From: Nitrosovibrio sp. Nv6
GTDB lineage: Bacteria > Pseudomonadota > Gammaproteobacteria > Burkholderiales > Nitrosomonadaceae
Reading direction: 5' to 3'
NCBI RefSeq assembly: GCF_900110495.1
Contig: NZ_FODX01000001.1
Location: forward strand, 806,001-870,000
Length of the DNA: 64,000 bases
Part shown: piece by piece, positions 51,701 to 60,915 of the stretch
Layout: the number at the start of each line of letters is the position of its first letter
Position numbering within the stretch: the first letter of the stretch is position 1
The notes under the pieces: model-generated
Database searches by the model: none
What the model saw: only the letters and a program-made list of their open reading frames with translations
What the model was told of the DNA's origin: nothing
Program-made: the position numbers and the translations under genes

Positions 51701-53362
51701 CATATCGACGTATTGGGCGCCCTGGCCTGGGAAAAGAAACGCAACCGGACAGTTTTCGAGCATCACCTGCCCGGTGAAAAAACGGTCCGGATACCGATAT
51801 TCCAAAAGGCTGACCGCATCGCTGCCGTCATGGCAAAGTGCGATAGCCCGGTGGGCAAAACCTTTTCTCCCGGTCTGAAGCGTGTAGGCCACATCCGCCA
51901 ACGGTAACTCGGGATTCGCTTTCAGCTTATCGTGCAACCGTGCGGCCATTGCCTCCAATGCATTACCGCTGCGCGCCGAAAGCGTGAGCAGTTGCCAGTT
52001 CCGGGATGCGCCGGATGGCTCTGCGGGCGGGGCTTCTTCAAGAACCACGTGAACGTTGGTGCCCCCAATACCAAAGGAACTGACGCCGGCACGGCGCGGT
52101 GTGGAAGCGCTCGGCCAGGCGGTGGTGGTGGTATTCACATAAAAAGGACTCGAAGAAAAATCAATTTGTGGGTTAGGCTGCTCAAAATTAAGGCTGAGCG
52201 GAAGGGTCCGATGCTCCAGCGCCAACGCGGTCTTGATCAGGCCGGCGACGCCTGCCGCGGCATCGAGGTGGCCCACATTGGTCTTGACTGAACCTATGCC
52301 GCAAAACCCGCGCCGCTCTGTACTTTCACGAAACGCTTGGGTCAATGCTGCAACTTCGATGGGATCGCCCAGAGTCGTCCCGGTGCCGTGGGCCTCGATA
52401 TAACTGATCGTATCGGCGGATACATCCGCGATGCTCTGGGCGGCAAGAATCACTTCGGCCTGTCCTTCGACGCTGGGCGCGGTGTAACCGATCTTTGCCG
52501 AACCGTCGTTATTCACGGCCGAACCTTTGATTACTGCGTGAATGGCGTCTCCATCCGCCAATGCATCCGCCAGTCGTTTGAGTACCACGATGCCGACACC
52601 GCTGCCGATCACGGTACCCGCAGCCTTGGCGTCGAAGGCACGGCAATGACCGTCAGGCGAGAGGATCGCGCCGGGTTGATAACGGTAGCCGCCCTCATGC
52701 AACAGGTTGACCCAGACGCCTCCCGCTATGGCCATGTCCGCCTCGTGATTGAGCAGCCCCCTGCAGGCCACGTGCACCGCTGTAAGGGAGGTGGAGCAGG
52801 CAGTTTGTACGGTGATTCCCGGCCCACGCAGATTGAGCTTGTAAGCGACGGTCGTCGTCATGGAATCCTTGTTGTTGCCGTTCATCAATCCCTGCAGAGA
52901 GGAAATATCCTCCATGTCCGAGAAACGCCCGCTGGAAAACAGATTCAGCAACAGATAAGTATTGACGCCGCAACCCGCATATACGCCGATTGGGTCTTTG
53001 CAGGTTGAAGCGTCATAACCCGCGTCTTCCAGGGCCTGCCACGCCACTTCCAGGAACAATCGATGCTGTGGATCCGTCTCCGCCGCCTCGCGCGGCGTAA
53101 AGCCAAAGAACGACGCATCGAAGAGGTCCACACCTTCGAGCTGGGCGCCAGCTTTGACATAAAGCGGGTCATCGAATGTCTTTGGCGAAATACCGCGCGC
53201 CAGCAATTCCTGATCGGTAAAGAAAGTGATCGACTCTACGCCGTCACGTAGATTGCGCCAGAAAGTCTCCACATCATTGGCGCCCGGAAAGCGTCCCGCC
53301 ATACCGATGATGGCTATATCTATCTCGGCTCTCTCCGGCAGCTCTTCTGCGTGATTCATCAA
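48707..53362 (-). CDS. Type I PKS module (KS-AT-KR-ACP)
   Basis: 1551 residues. KS with active cysteine in VQTACSTSLTA (about 187) and the two His motifs EAHGTGT and NVGHLDAAAG; AT with FPGQGAQY, active serine in GHSIGEYVAA (about 644) and HAFH, the motif of malonyl-CoA-specific ATs; KR with TGGLGGIGL (about 1190) and the catalytic Tyr in VDYCAGNAYLDA; ACP with LGGDSLLGIQL (about 1503). No DH or ER. It should add one malonate to the aminoacyl chain from the FAAL-NRPS and reduce the new ketone to a hydroxyl, giving a statine-like unit. The start overlaps the upstream gene by 4 nt. Confidence 0.94.
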   Translation of the reverse strand: MMNHAEELPERAEIDIAIIGMAGRFPGANDVETFWRNLRDGVESITFFTDQELLARGISPKTFDDPLYVKAGAQLEGVDLFDASFFGFTPREAAETDPQHRLFLEVAWQALEDAGYDASTCKDPIGVYAGCGVNTYLLLNLFSSGRFSDMEDISSLQGLMNGNNKDSMTTTVAYKLNLRGPGITVQTACSTSLTAVHVACRGLLNHEADMAIAGGVWVNLLHEGGYRYQPGAILSPDGHCRAFDAKAAGTVIGSGVGIVVLKRLADALADGDAIHAVIKGSAVNNDGSAKIGYTAPSVEGQAEVILAAQSIADVSADTISYIEAHGTGTTLGDPIEVAALTQAFRESTERRGFCGIGSVKTNVGHLDAAAGVAGLIKTALALEHRTLPLSLNFEQPNPQIDFSSSPFYVNTTTTAWPSASTPRRAGVSSFGIGGTNVHVVLEEAPPAEPSGASRNWQLLTLSARSGNALEAMAARLHDKLKANPELPLADVAYTLQTGRKGFAHRAIALCHDGSDAVSLLEYRYPDRFFTGQVMLENCPVAFLFPGQGAQYVDMARDLYQEEPVFRREFDRCLDLLKPYVGFDLLTLLYPGPDEAQDGAGKDAASARLAQTEVTQSALFIVEYALARLWMSWGVMPAAMIGHSIGEYVAACLADVFSLEDALRLVTMRARLLQGMETGAMLAVMAPEAEVEPYLNGNCDLAAVNGPALCVLSGPATAIQAVEADLGNKGVVTRRLHVSHAFHSTMIEPMLPGFVEMVARTERRSPKIPFLSNLSGDWITPQEATDPNYWGRHLRGTVRFADGLSELLSNPARILLEVGPGETLTTLAQRHPDAKSEQLILSSLPHPGKAYLAQKHFYLTLGKLWLSGLAIDWQNFYADERRHRVPLPTYPFERQSFWVKRGSEGTSIEALKKGENNAETGNNAELQMQERYGSGIRLLDDWFYAPSWRRADSVPLDSIFPGQGGSIIIFGDEYICPALIRHLLTQGIEPVMVSAGSAFRRLDRGHYTVRSGERHDYDLLLRGIRDDGRNIGHIFHLWSVTTDKDVPSHAESQTKNFFSLFYLAQALESAKALIRPGTTVEITVITNQLEDVTGNEQLHPDKAMLLGPCKVIPQEYSYLVCRIVDVELQIADSSSSANSRLIKQIIGESQADAVASMVAYRGPHRWVQTFEPIQCPHQETCLRQGGVYFITGGLGGIGLTLAEHLARTRKAKLALLGRSPIPSREHWPKVLSTTDKADSIRLKIEKVMRLEALGAEVLVLQTDAAIQDELKAAIARTRQRFGAVHGVIHTAGEVGSGLISAKTREMVEKVFAPKIQGTRALQAVFKDEPLDFMLLCSSLATIAGGLSKVDYCAGNAYLDAVARVAYRESAFPVVSVNWDSWRDVGMAANMAMPEGVGIAPDEGVEAFERIVNGLMRPQVIVSTLDLETRLSQTQEDLVAQPLAFAAAHKHKEQEEQGRYPRPVLQTIFISPDSELEKRIAEIWQSLLGMDAVGINDNLFELGGDSLLGIQLLSRVRSAFAVDLRPADFFRSPTVAGLAALVETKLLDEIECS

Positions 53363-56300
53363 TTGTTCCTCCCTGCGCGCTGCTTCCGTTGAATAAAAGT
53401 GCCCCGTTGCCGCTGTGCCCGCTTCTGGTGGCGTTGCAAAGACAAGTGCTCAGTCCGTTCCTGACCGAGGAATTTCGCGAGGCTGGCAACTGTGGTGTAT
53501 TTGAAAAGATCAATAATGGCAATGCGGGTGTTCAGGCGCTCTTCCAACCCGCACTGGACCTTGATCAGCAGCAGCGAATGGCCGCCCAGATCGAAAAAAT
53601 TGTTATGCAATCCGACACGGGGAACCTCCAGGATTTCCGCCCAGATTTCCGAAATCATAGTCTCCATTCCGCTTGCCGGAGCTTCATAATCCTGCTCGCT
53701 CAGTTGCTCAGGCAAGGGCAGCGCCTTACGGTCGATCTTGCCATTCGGCGTGACTGGAAGCGCCTCAAGGAAAATAAATGAAGTGGGAAGCATGTAGTCG
53801 GGAAGCACAGCGCCGAGGGCTGTCCTCAACATGGATGCATTCAACAGGATCCCGGTGTGGGCCGCCACGTAAGCCGCCAGACGCACGCCATTGCGGCTTT
53901 CGTGCGCCAGGACTATCGCATCGCGCACCCCGGTCTGAGCCAGTAGTTGCGCCTCGATCTCGCCAAGTTCGACGCGGAAACCGCGAACCTTGATCTGCTG
54001 GTCGAGCCGGCCAATGTATTCCAGTTGCCCGTCGCTCCGCCAGCGCACCCGATCTCCCGTCCGGTAGAGGCGGCCGCCGCTCTGGCTGAAGGGATCGGCA
54101 ATGAACCGGTCTGCTGTCAGTGCCGGCCGATTGAGATAGCCGCGTGCCAACCCCAGGCCTCCTATATAAAGCTCGCCCGGCGTGCCCGGCGGCACGAGAT
54201 TGAGTTCGGAATCGAGGATATAGAGGCTCCTTTCGCCAACCGGACCTCCAATAGGCGCATAATCCCCATCCATTGAAGCCAAAGCATTGTCGGCCCCGAT
54301 CCTGCCTATCCATGCCGCCGGTGTGATAATCGTTTCGGTCGGACCATAGGCATTGACAAGCCGAACGTTTGGAAACGCCGCTCGGGTAGCTGCAAGGTCT
54401 GCGGCAAACCACGCTTCGCCCCCTGCTATGCATGTATGGACCGAAGATTCGCCGCTACGCATCAGCGGGAGAAGCAAACGCAGATAAGCCGGGGGCAAGT
54501 GCAGCGTCGTTATCTGATGCGCCGCGATCAGGCTGGCGAAGCTATCGCTTGCCAGGCCGCGCACGGAGGGCAGCACAATCGCCGCGCCTTCGCATAACGG
54601 GGTCATCCACTGCTCGGCGGCAGCATCAAAGTTCATCGAGAAAAACATCAACTCCCGATCCCCTGGCCGCACATCGTAGATTTTCCTGATGGCGGTCAAA
54701 TGCATCGCGAGGGGACCATGGGTTACCGCTACACCCTTGGGCCTGCCGGTCGATCCCGACGTATAGATAACATAGACAAGGTTATCGCCGTGCAAGACTG
54801 CGTGAGGATTGGTATCGACCCCGGTGGTCAAATCAAGGGCGTCGAATTCCAGCACTTCCAAACCCGGCGAAAGCGGGATATGGGCCTTGATGTGGGTCTG
54901 CGTCAGCAACAGGCCGATGCCGCTGTCTTCCAGCATGTAGCCCAGGCGCTCACTCGGGTAGTCCGGGTCCAGCGGCACATATCCGCCCCCCGCCTTGAGG
55001 ATAGCCAGGAGACCGATGATCATTTCGAAAGAGCGTTCGACCGCAATGCCGACCTTTACTTCCGGCTTTACGCCCAGCGCAATGAGCCGATGCGCCAAGC
55101 GGTTGGATCGGCCATTCAATTCCGCGTAGGTTAGTTCGGTATCACCGAAGAACACCGCAGTAGCCGCAGGACATTTTTCCGCCTGGCGCTCTATCAACCG
55201 GTGAATGAAGTCGCCCGCCGAAAATTGAGACCCGATTTCTCCCCAGGCTTTGAGTTGTAACGTGTCACGCTCGTTGAGCAGGCGGATATCGCTAATTGCC
55301 CTCCCAGGCTGCTCGGCAAGGTTACGCAGCATATCAACGTAGTGACGGCCCAGACGTTCAATGGTAGGGGGATCGAACAATTCGGACGCGTGGATGAAAC
55401 TGGCGCGCACGCTGCCGTCCGGGGATTCGACTGTTTCAAGCGTCAGCTCGAACTGGGCAGCCTGCTCCTGCAGTGGGTAGTCTGCCAGGGTAAGCGCGGG
55501 AAGTTGCTGAAGCGCCCGATAATCCCTGAGCAGATGATTGATCGTTACCTGAAACAGCGGGCTATGGCTTAAACTTCGCACGGGCTGCAATGCTTCAACC
55601 AGTTGCTCGAACGGCAGGTCCTGATGAGCTTGTGCATCAATGGCGGCTTCCCGCACCTGATCCAGGAGGCTTGCAAGTGGCATCCGGCCGTGTATCTGGC
55701 CCCGCAAAACCTGGGTGTTCACAAAAAAACCGATCAGACCTGCGGTCTCGATCCGATTGCGATTGGCTATCGGCACGCCGACACGAATGTCCTTCTGCCC
55801 GGTATGACGGTACAACAAAGCCTGAAAGCCAGCCAATAATGCCATGAAGAGCGTTGCTCCCCGGTCCTGGACCAAGCGGCGCAATCCGTTCAATACGTCA
55901 AGGGGCAAGTCGAACACATACCGTGCCGCCTGATAATTTGCGATCGGCTGCCGCGGATGATCGGCAGGCAGGGTCAGTATCGTGTCTTCATTGCCCAGAT
56001 AGTCGCGCCAGTAGGCTAATTGTCTATCTTTCTCTCCAGCCTCCAGCCATTTTCGCTGCCATAAGGCATAGTCGGCATACCGGATAGGCAGTGGATCGAG
56101 GCACGCTGTTTCGCCTTGCATATGCGCGAGGTAAAGCGCCGCAAGCTCATCGATCAGGATCTGCATCGAGACGCCGTCCGAGATGATGTGATGCATGACC
56201 ATCACCAGGATATTCTCGTTCTCTATAATCTTTATCAGCGCCACTCGCAGCAGCGGACCTTGCGTAAGGTCGAAAGGGGCTGAAACAATGCGTTGCGCTT

Positions 56301-58659
56301 CTTCCGCCGCCCGCGCTTCCCGCTCTGGCACAGCGGTTTCGCATAGATCGACGTGTGCAATTTCAAACGGCAGCACCGGGTGGATGGTCTGCTCAACCGA
56401 ACCGTCCGCTCCAACGCGAAAAATCGTACGCAGCGACTCGTGCCGCCCGATCAGGCCGTTGAAGGCCGCCCGCAAGGCCTGCTCATCCAGCGATCCGGAT
56501 AACCGCAATGCATGTTTTAAGTGATAGGCGGTGCTTGACGGATCCAGTTGCCAGAGAAACCACTGACGCTGCTGAGCGAAAGACAAGGGCAATGAATTGG
56601 CTCTGTGTCCGGTTGGCAAAATACTGACGCTAGCCTTGCGGCGGGAAACTCCCGCAGAGAGACGACGCCTTACTTCCATCGCGCAATCACGTAATCTCGG
56701 ATTCTCGAACAGGCTGCGCACAGGGAAATCGATCTCCCACTGATCCGCGATGCGCACCGCGGCTTGAACTGCGGACAACGAGTTGCCGCCGCTGGCAAAA
56801 AAATGATGCTCGGGCCCCAACCCTGCGAGATTCAGCACGGCCTCCCAGATAGCCGCCAGCCTGATCTCGATTTCATCCGTTAATGCCTGCGCTGGCTTAT
56901 CGCCGCCCCCGAGCACGTAGTTGCCGTACTCGTAAATCGCATAGGCATCGAGCGTGCGCCCGCGCCACCCCTCGCGGCACGCGGCGCGCTGCAATTTTCC
57001 GCTGGAGGTTTTGGGCAGGGCGCCCGGGTTCAATAACACAATCACCGACAGAGGCTCATGACAGCTGGCGCTGACTGCTTCGCTCAACGCTTTCACCAGC
57101 GTTTCCACCGGAATCAGCTTCTGCATACCCCGGGATATCTCAACCGCAATGCCTATTCCCTCCGCCACGGCCTCCCCTGCCCGCGTTTCTACCGAGAACG
57201 CGGCTATCCGGCCCTTTCGCGCCGCCTCGACCTCTTCTTCGACCACCTGTTCAAGATCCTGCGGGTAAATATTCTGCCCTCGTATGATGATAAGATCCTT
57301 GTGCCGTCCTGCGATATACAGCTGCCCAGCGTGGATGAAGCCAAGATCGCCGGTGCGTAGCCAGCGTCCACCCTCATGGTTGACAAAAGCTTCCGCTGTT
57401 TCCTGAGGTCGCCGCCAGTAGCCGCAGGCAAGGCTTGGACCATCCGTCCAGATTTCGCCAATATTGCCATCCGCCAGCTGAATCGACGTTTCCGGATCGA
57501 CGATTCTTACCGTATGACCGGATGCCGGGGCACCGCATGCCACCAGGGACGTTCCCCGCTCCGCTACCTCGGCTCTGCCTTGCGCCAGCATCTCGGCTGA
57601 AAAAAGGTTCGTTTCCACGCCTTCCCCGCGCGTGCCGCCAGTGACAAAAAGAGTCGCTTCAGCCAGGCCATAACAGGGATAAATGGTGCCTGCCGCGAAT
57701 CCCCTTGGCTCGAAGCGCTCGATGAACGCACGCATCGTATCGTTCCTTACTGGCTCTGCGCCGGAAAAAGCAACGCGCCAGCTCGACAGATCGAGTGCTT
57801 GCAACTGGGTATTGCTGACCCTATCCACGCACAGCTGAAAAGCAAAATTGGGAGCGCCGCTGACGGTCGCCCGATGATGGGAAATCGCCTCCAGCCAGCG
57901 TACCGGCCGTTCGATAAAAAACCTGGGCGCCATCAGCACACCTGGAATGCCGCGATGAATAGGCTGCAATAAACCGCCAATCAAACCCATATCGTGATAA
58001 AGCGGCAGCCAGCTGACAAATATATCGTCGGCGCCGATCGACATGCCCTCTTCAAAGGCTCTGGCATTCACCATCAGATTGCCATGGCTGACCATCACCC
58101 CTTTTGGAGTGGAAGTGGAACCCGAGGTATATTGCAGGAACGCGATATCCTCATCCCTCGGGATGTAGGTGCGCCATGCCGATGCCTCATCCGGGTTCAC
58201 TGCATCTACCGCAAGCACGGCAGCTTGAGCAAATGGCGCTACGGCCGCGCCACGTATCAGCGGCTCGATTTCTCTTGTGGTGAGGATGCAACGTGCTTCG
58301 GCATCGGACGCGATGGCAAGCAACCGCGCCAAATGCCGCTCCCGCACTGACTCGGGCGGAAAAACAGGCACAGCAATCAGGCCTGCGTAAAGACAGGCAA
58401 AGAAAGCAACGGCGTAATGCTCGTCGTTGTCGAGCAGTAACAGCGCCCGCTCCCCGATTTCGAAACGTTCCTGCAGGGTAGCGGCCAGCGCACGGACATG
58501 CTGATCGAGGGTTTCATAATCGATCCTTTTATCGACCGCTGTATCATCCTGGCGCACCACGATCAGCGCGGTATCGCTGGAACGCCCTGACGCGAGAGTC
58601 ATCAGATGGGTGACCATATTTGTCGGATAACTACGGCGGGAAATCAATCTTGCATTCAT
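53359..58659 (-). CDS. Loading fatty acyl-AMP ligase fused to NRPS module (FAAL-ACP-C-A-T)
   Basis: 1766 residues. Residues 1-590 are a fatty acyl-AMP ligase (QYTSGSTSTPKGVMVSHGN, YHDMGLIGGLL, CYGLAEATLF), then an ACP (SGGNSLSAVQ, serine near 628), a C domain (about 690-1110, HHIISDGVS near 823, likely the starter type joining an acyl chain), an A domain (about 1160-1660) and a T domain (LGGHSLLLIKV near 1696). Pocket residues read D-A-E-H-I-G-A-I-T-K; I cannot match this to a substrate. It would activate a free fatty acid as acyl-AMP, load it and join it to the first amino acid, so the product is a lipopeptide. The ATG has a ribosome site (AGGGAC). Confidence 0.93.
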   Translation of the reverse strand: MNARLISRRSYPTNMVTHLMTLASGRSSDTALIVVRQDDTAVDKRIDYETLDQHVRALAATLQERFEIGERALLLLDNDEHYAVAFFACLYAGLIAVPVFPPESVRERHLARLLAIASDAEARCILTTREIEPLIRGAAVAPFAQAAVLAVDAVNPDEASAWRTYIPRDEDIAFLQYTSGSTSTPKGVMVSHGNLMVNARAFEEGMSIGADDIFVSWLPLYHDMGLIGGLLQPIHRGIPGVLMAPRFFIERPVRWLEAISHHRATVSGAPNFAFQLCVDRVSNTQLQALDLSSWRVAFSGAEPVRNDTMRAFIERFEPRGFAAGTIYPCYGLAEATLFVTGGTRGEGVETNLFSAEMLAQGRAEVAERGTSLVACGAPASGHTVRIVDPETSIQLADGNIGEIWTDGPSLACGYWRRPQETAEAFVNHEGGRWLRTGDLGFIHAGQLYIAGRHKDLIIIRGQNIYPQDLEQVVEEEVEAARKGRIAAFSVETRAGEAVAEGIGIAVEISRGMQKLIPVETLVKALSEAVSASCHEPLSVIVLLNPGALPKTSSGKLQRAACREGWRGRTLDAYAIYEYGNYVLGGGDKPAQALTDEIEIRLAAIWEAVLNLAGLGPEHHFFASGGNSLSAVQAAVRIADQWEIDFPVRSLFENPRLRDCAMEVRRRLSAGVSRRKASVSILPTGHRANSLPLSFAQQRQWFLWQLDPSSTAYHLKHALRLSGSLDEQALRAAFNGLIGRHESLRTIFRVGADGSVEQTIHPVLPFEIAHVDLCETAVPEREARAAEEAQRIVSAPFDLTQGPLLRVALIKIIENENILVMVMHHIISDGVSMQILIDELAALYLAHMQGETACLDPLPIRYADYALWQRKWLEAGEKDRQLAYWRDYLGNEDTILTLPADHPRQPIANYQAARYVFDLPLDVLNGLRRLVQDRGATLFMALLAGFQALLYRHTGQKDIRVGVPIANRNRIETAGLIGFFVNTQVLRGQIHGRMPLASLLDQVREAAIDAQAHQDLPFEQLVEALQPVRSLSHSPLFQVTINHLLRDYRALQQLPALTLADYPLQEQAAQFELTLETVESPDGSVRASFIHASELFDPPTIERLGRHYVDMLRNLAEQPGRAISDIRLLNERDTLQLKAWGEIGSQFSAGDFIHRLIERQAEKCPAATAVFFGDTELTYAELNGRSNRLAHRLIALGVKPEVKVGIAVERSFEMIIGLLAILKAGGGYVPLDPDYPSERLGYMLEDSGIGLLLTQTHIKAHIPLSPGLEVLEFDALDLTTGVDTNPHAVLHGDNLVYVIYTSGSTGRPKGVAVTHGPLAMHLTAIRKIYDVRPGDRELMFFSMNFDAAAEQWMTPLCEGAAIVLPSVRGLASDSFASLIAAHQITTLHLPPAYLRLLLPLMRSGESSVHTCIAGGEAWFAADLAATRAAFPNVRLVNAYGPTETIITPAAWIGRIGADNALASMDGDYAPIGGPVGERSLYILDSELNLVPPGTPGELYIGGLGLARGYLNRPALTADRFIADPFSQSGGRLYRTGDRVRWRSDGQLEYIGRLDQQIKVRGFRVELGEIEAQLLAQTGVRDAIVLAHESRNGVRLAAYVAAHTGILLNASMLRTALGAVLPDYMLPTSFIFLEALPVTPNGKIDRKALPLPEQLSEQDYEAPASGMETMISEIWAEILEVPRVGLHNNFFDLGGHSLLLIKVQCGLEERLNTRIAIIDLFKYTTVASLAKFLGQERTEHLSLQRHQKRAQRQRGTFIQRKQRAGRNN

Positions 58660-58756
58660 GTAAGTCCCTGGATTCTTTTATGGAATTTAAGATAATAGGG
58701 GTTTATGCAGAGATCGCATCTGATCACCGCAATATCTTTGCGCTGCATTTGAATCC

Positions 58757-59497
58757 CTACAATGCGCCCTGATGTTGCTGCGATGCCTCGCAGGAATCGA
58801 GGAATGGATCATGGTTTTTCACTGCCAGCGCCGCGGCGTAACCAACAGGCGATTCAATGGGCCAGGCCTTTATTCCTGCCCAATCGGGATTATCGTGCGC
58901 AATCTCATAGCATTGCCCATTACATTGCCCATTGCCTGGCAAGATGGAGACCGCTTGCAAATGCTCTGAAATACCGAGTCCCAGCGCTTTGAGTACCGAT
59001 TCTTTTGCCACCCAGCGCTCAATGAAATCTTCAGCCTCGTCCGCCATTCGTAATCCGGATCGGCGCTCCAGCGAAGAAAAGACATACGTGCTCAGACTCT
59101 CCGAATCTATCCCAGCATCATGACTTTCGATATCCACACCGACCTGACCGTTGGTTGAAAGCGCAATCAGCGCGAAACATCCGGCATGCGAAACATTGAA
59201 CTCGATCCCCAAATCGTCTTGCAGGCGGGGCTTGCCATGGCAGTTAACGACGAAGTCCAGTTCGTCCGGCCTCAGCATTGCCCGCGCTCCCAGTATTCTT
59301 CGCAGGGCCGCCCGTGTCACAGCTGATCGCACCTGGTCTTCTTGCCTTCGGTACCGTGAGGCGTGTATGCGCTCGTCTTCACTTAACAGTGACAGATCAG
59401 AATCCGGCACAGGCAGTTGTAACTCCAGTTTGAGCCGCCACACTTCAACGCCAGTGGGAATAGTCTCAGGCAGAGGCAAGCGCTGCACTGTGTACAT
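58757..59497 (-). CDS. 4'-phosphopantetheinyl transferase, Sfp type
   Basis: 246 residues, the size of Sfp-type enzymes. The magnesium/CoA motifs are present: VGVDIE (about 119-124) and WVAKESVLKALGLGI (about 160-174), plus FNVSHAG before them. Known role: attaches the phosphopantetheine arm to the ACP and T domains of the PKS-NRPS. The start overlaps the thioesterase gene by 32 nt; 97 nt separate its stop from the FAAL-NRPS start, with no terminator in between. Confidence 0.93.
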   Translation of the reverse strand: MYTVQRLPLPETIPTGVEVWRLKLELQLPVPDSDLSLLSEDERIHASRYRRQEDQVRSAVTRAALRRILGARAMLRPDELDFVVNCHGKPRLQDDLGIEFNVSHAGCFALIALSTNGQVGVDIESHDAGIDSESLSTYVFSSLERRSGLRMADEAEDFIERWVAKESVLKALGLGISEHLQAVSILPGNGQCNGQCYEIAHDNPDWAGIKAWPIESPVGYAAALAVKNHDPFLDSCEASQQHQGAL

Positions 59498-60212
59498 GCG
59501 ATACCTCGACTGAATTGCCTGCCAGACGATTCACCAGAGCAGCGAGAAAGGCGTCTTCCTGCTGCCGGAGAAAGAAATGTCCCCCCTCAAACCAGTCCAG
59601 AGAACAGTCCACGTCGTTTTCAAATTGCCATGCTTCCAGCTTGGATGTACGGATCTCATCGGCGCGTCCCCCAAAAACATGAATCGGTATCGGTAGCGGC
59701 GGCAATTTCTGATAATGGAAGCTTGCGCAAATACGGTAATCCGCGCCCAGCAAACTCAACGTCATGGATAGCAGCTCGGGGTTTTCAAACACTTCTTCCG
59801 GCGTTCCATTCTGTTTGCGCAGATCAGCAATGAGCGAAGCATCGCTGTCCTTGTCGGCGTAGCGTCTCCAGTCCTGATGAGAAGGGGCCGCACAGGCTGA
59901 CACCAGCAAGGCTACGGGTAGCGGGCGCTTTCTCATCCGCAGGCAATGAGTGATCCGATAAGCCAGCAACGCCCCCATGCTGTGCCCGAAGAGCGCATAT
60001 CGCTGGGGCGGGTACATTTCAAGCTCATCGCACAAACGGTGAGCGAGCGCATCAAAAGTCGTCTCGGGCGCTTCATACAAACGTCCGCCGCGGCCGGGCA
60101 ACTCGATCGGCTGGATTTGCACCCACGGTGGCAACTGCCGTCGCCAGCGCAGATACATGGCCGCACTCGCGCCAGCGCAGGGCAAGCTGAATAGCGTTAA
60201 TGGCGCTGGCAT
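59466..60212 (-). CDS. Type II (editing) thioesterase
   Basis: 248 residues from the ATG at 60210-60212 (an in-frame GTG precedes it directly). Alpha/beta-hydrolase with LFSLPCAGASAAMYLRW at the start, the active serine in FGHSMGALLAYRI (about residue 76) and the late histidine in GGHFFLRQQ. Known role in NRPS clusters (GrsT, PchC, PvdG): removes wrong or stalled groups from T domains. It overlaps the mbtH stop by one nt and the transferase gene by 32 nt. Confidence 0.92.
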   Translation of the reverse strand: MPAPLTLFSLPCAGASAAMYLRWRRQLPPWVQIQPIELPGRGGRLYEAPETTFDALAHRLCDELEMYPPQRYALFGHSMGALLAYRITHCLRMRKRPLPVALLVSACAAPSHQDWRRYADKDSDASLIADLRKQNGTPEEVFENPELLSMTLSLLGADYRICASFHYQKLPPLPIPIHVFGGRADEIRTSKLEAWQFENDVDCSLDWFEGGHFFLRQQEDAFLAALVNRLAGNSVEVSHVHSAALASA

Positions 60213-60442
60213 CACGGCGCTTCAATCACGGACTGCTCGTCCATGAAGCGCCGAAGACTAAGGGGGCGCATGTCCGTCCAGATTGTTTCAACGTATTCCA
60301 GGCAGGTTTTCTTATCTCCCAATACGCCGGTATCGCGCCATCCACCCGGGACAGCTTTCCAATCCGGCCAGATAGAGTATTGCTCTTCGTGGTTTACCAA
60401 AACACGGAACGTCCCATCTTCGCGGTCAAAGCAACTCGTCAT
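60212..60442 (-). CDS. MbtH-like protein
   Basis: 76 residues with the family signature: [14 protein letters not shown] and the later [10 protein letters not shown]. Known role: MbtH-like proteins bind NRPS adenylation domains and are needed for their folding or activity. First gene of the biosynthetic operon; a ribosome site (GGGA) lies 9 nt before the ATG, and a sigma-box-like sequence about 45 nt upstream. Confidence 0.95.
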   Translation of the reverse strand: MTSCFDREDGTFRVLVNHEEQYSIWPDWKAVPGGWRDTGVLGDKKTCLEYVETIWTDMRPLSLRRFMDEQSVIEAP

Positions 60443-60484
60443 GACTATTTTTCCCAGGTTTATGAACAGATAAAATTCAGAGGA

Positions 60485-60509
60485 GCGAAATGCGTCTTAG
60501 TCTTATTTA
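60485..60509 (-). promoter_or_regulatory. Possible ECF sigma promoter of the siderophore biosynthesis operon
   Basis: On the minus strand CTAAAT (TAAAT at 60509-60505), 17 nt, CGCT (60487-60484). It deviates from TAAAT-N16-CGTC by one extra nt and one base. It lies 43 nt before the mbtH start, where the promoter of the 24-kb operon must be. Confidence 0.5.
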
Positions 60510-60535
60510 GATAGACGAATCAGCGGGAGAAGAAT

Positions 60536-60915
60536 TCAGGAAACTGATAGATGTGTTACTTGAAAGCCCTGAGCAAGCGGCCCGGCGTCTATTGGCAGCT
60601 TAAAACCGGAAAAAATCGGATGATGAATGTCTGGGAGGTGCAGGAGAAACTTGTCGGAATGAACGGCCGGAGAAGTGCTAACGCCGCGAGCAGGGGTTTG
60701 CCACCCCTTCGTCGCCACTGGCCAATGGCCGCAGGCACCACGGCATCGGATTACTTTTGCAGGTACTCTGTTTGCCAATTACCGCCAGGGGAGGCAGTCA
60801 CAGGAAGGCAGCCACAGAACAATAGAAAAAACCGGGAGAGAAAAAGCCGGAATCGATGGAGAAGAATACCGGCTGATACCGATGAAAGGAAACGGCGCGG
60901 ACATCGTTCCATCAT
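60536..60915 (-). pseudogene. Possible decayed start of a FecA-like receptor
   Basis: An ATG overlapping the FecR-fragment stop (ATGA) opens a 54-codon frame (60915 down to about 60751) that looks like a signal peptide: RRFLSSVSAGILLHRF, a hydrophobic FFLLFCGCLPVTA, then a stop. In another frame, ending at 60536, lies FKLPIDAGPLAQGF, close to the usual STN-domain start F-D-I-P-A-G-P-L-A-Q-A-L. In full systems sigma-fecR is followed by a receptor that begins exactly like this. I read it as the frameshifted remnant of such a gene; the evidence is only two short segments. Confidence 0.35.
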
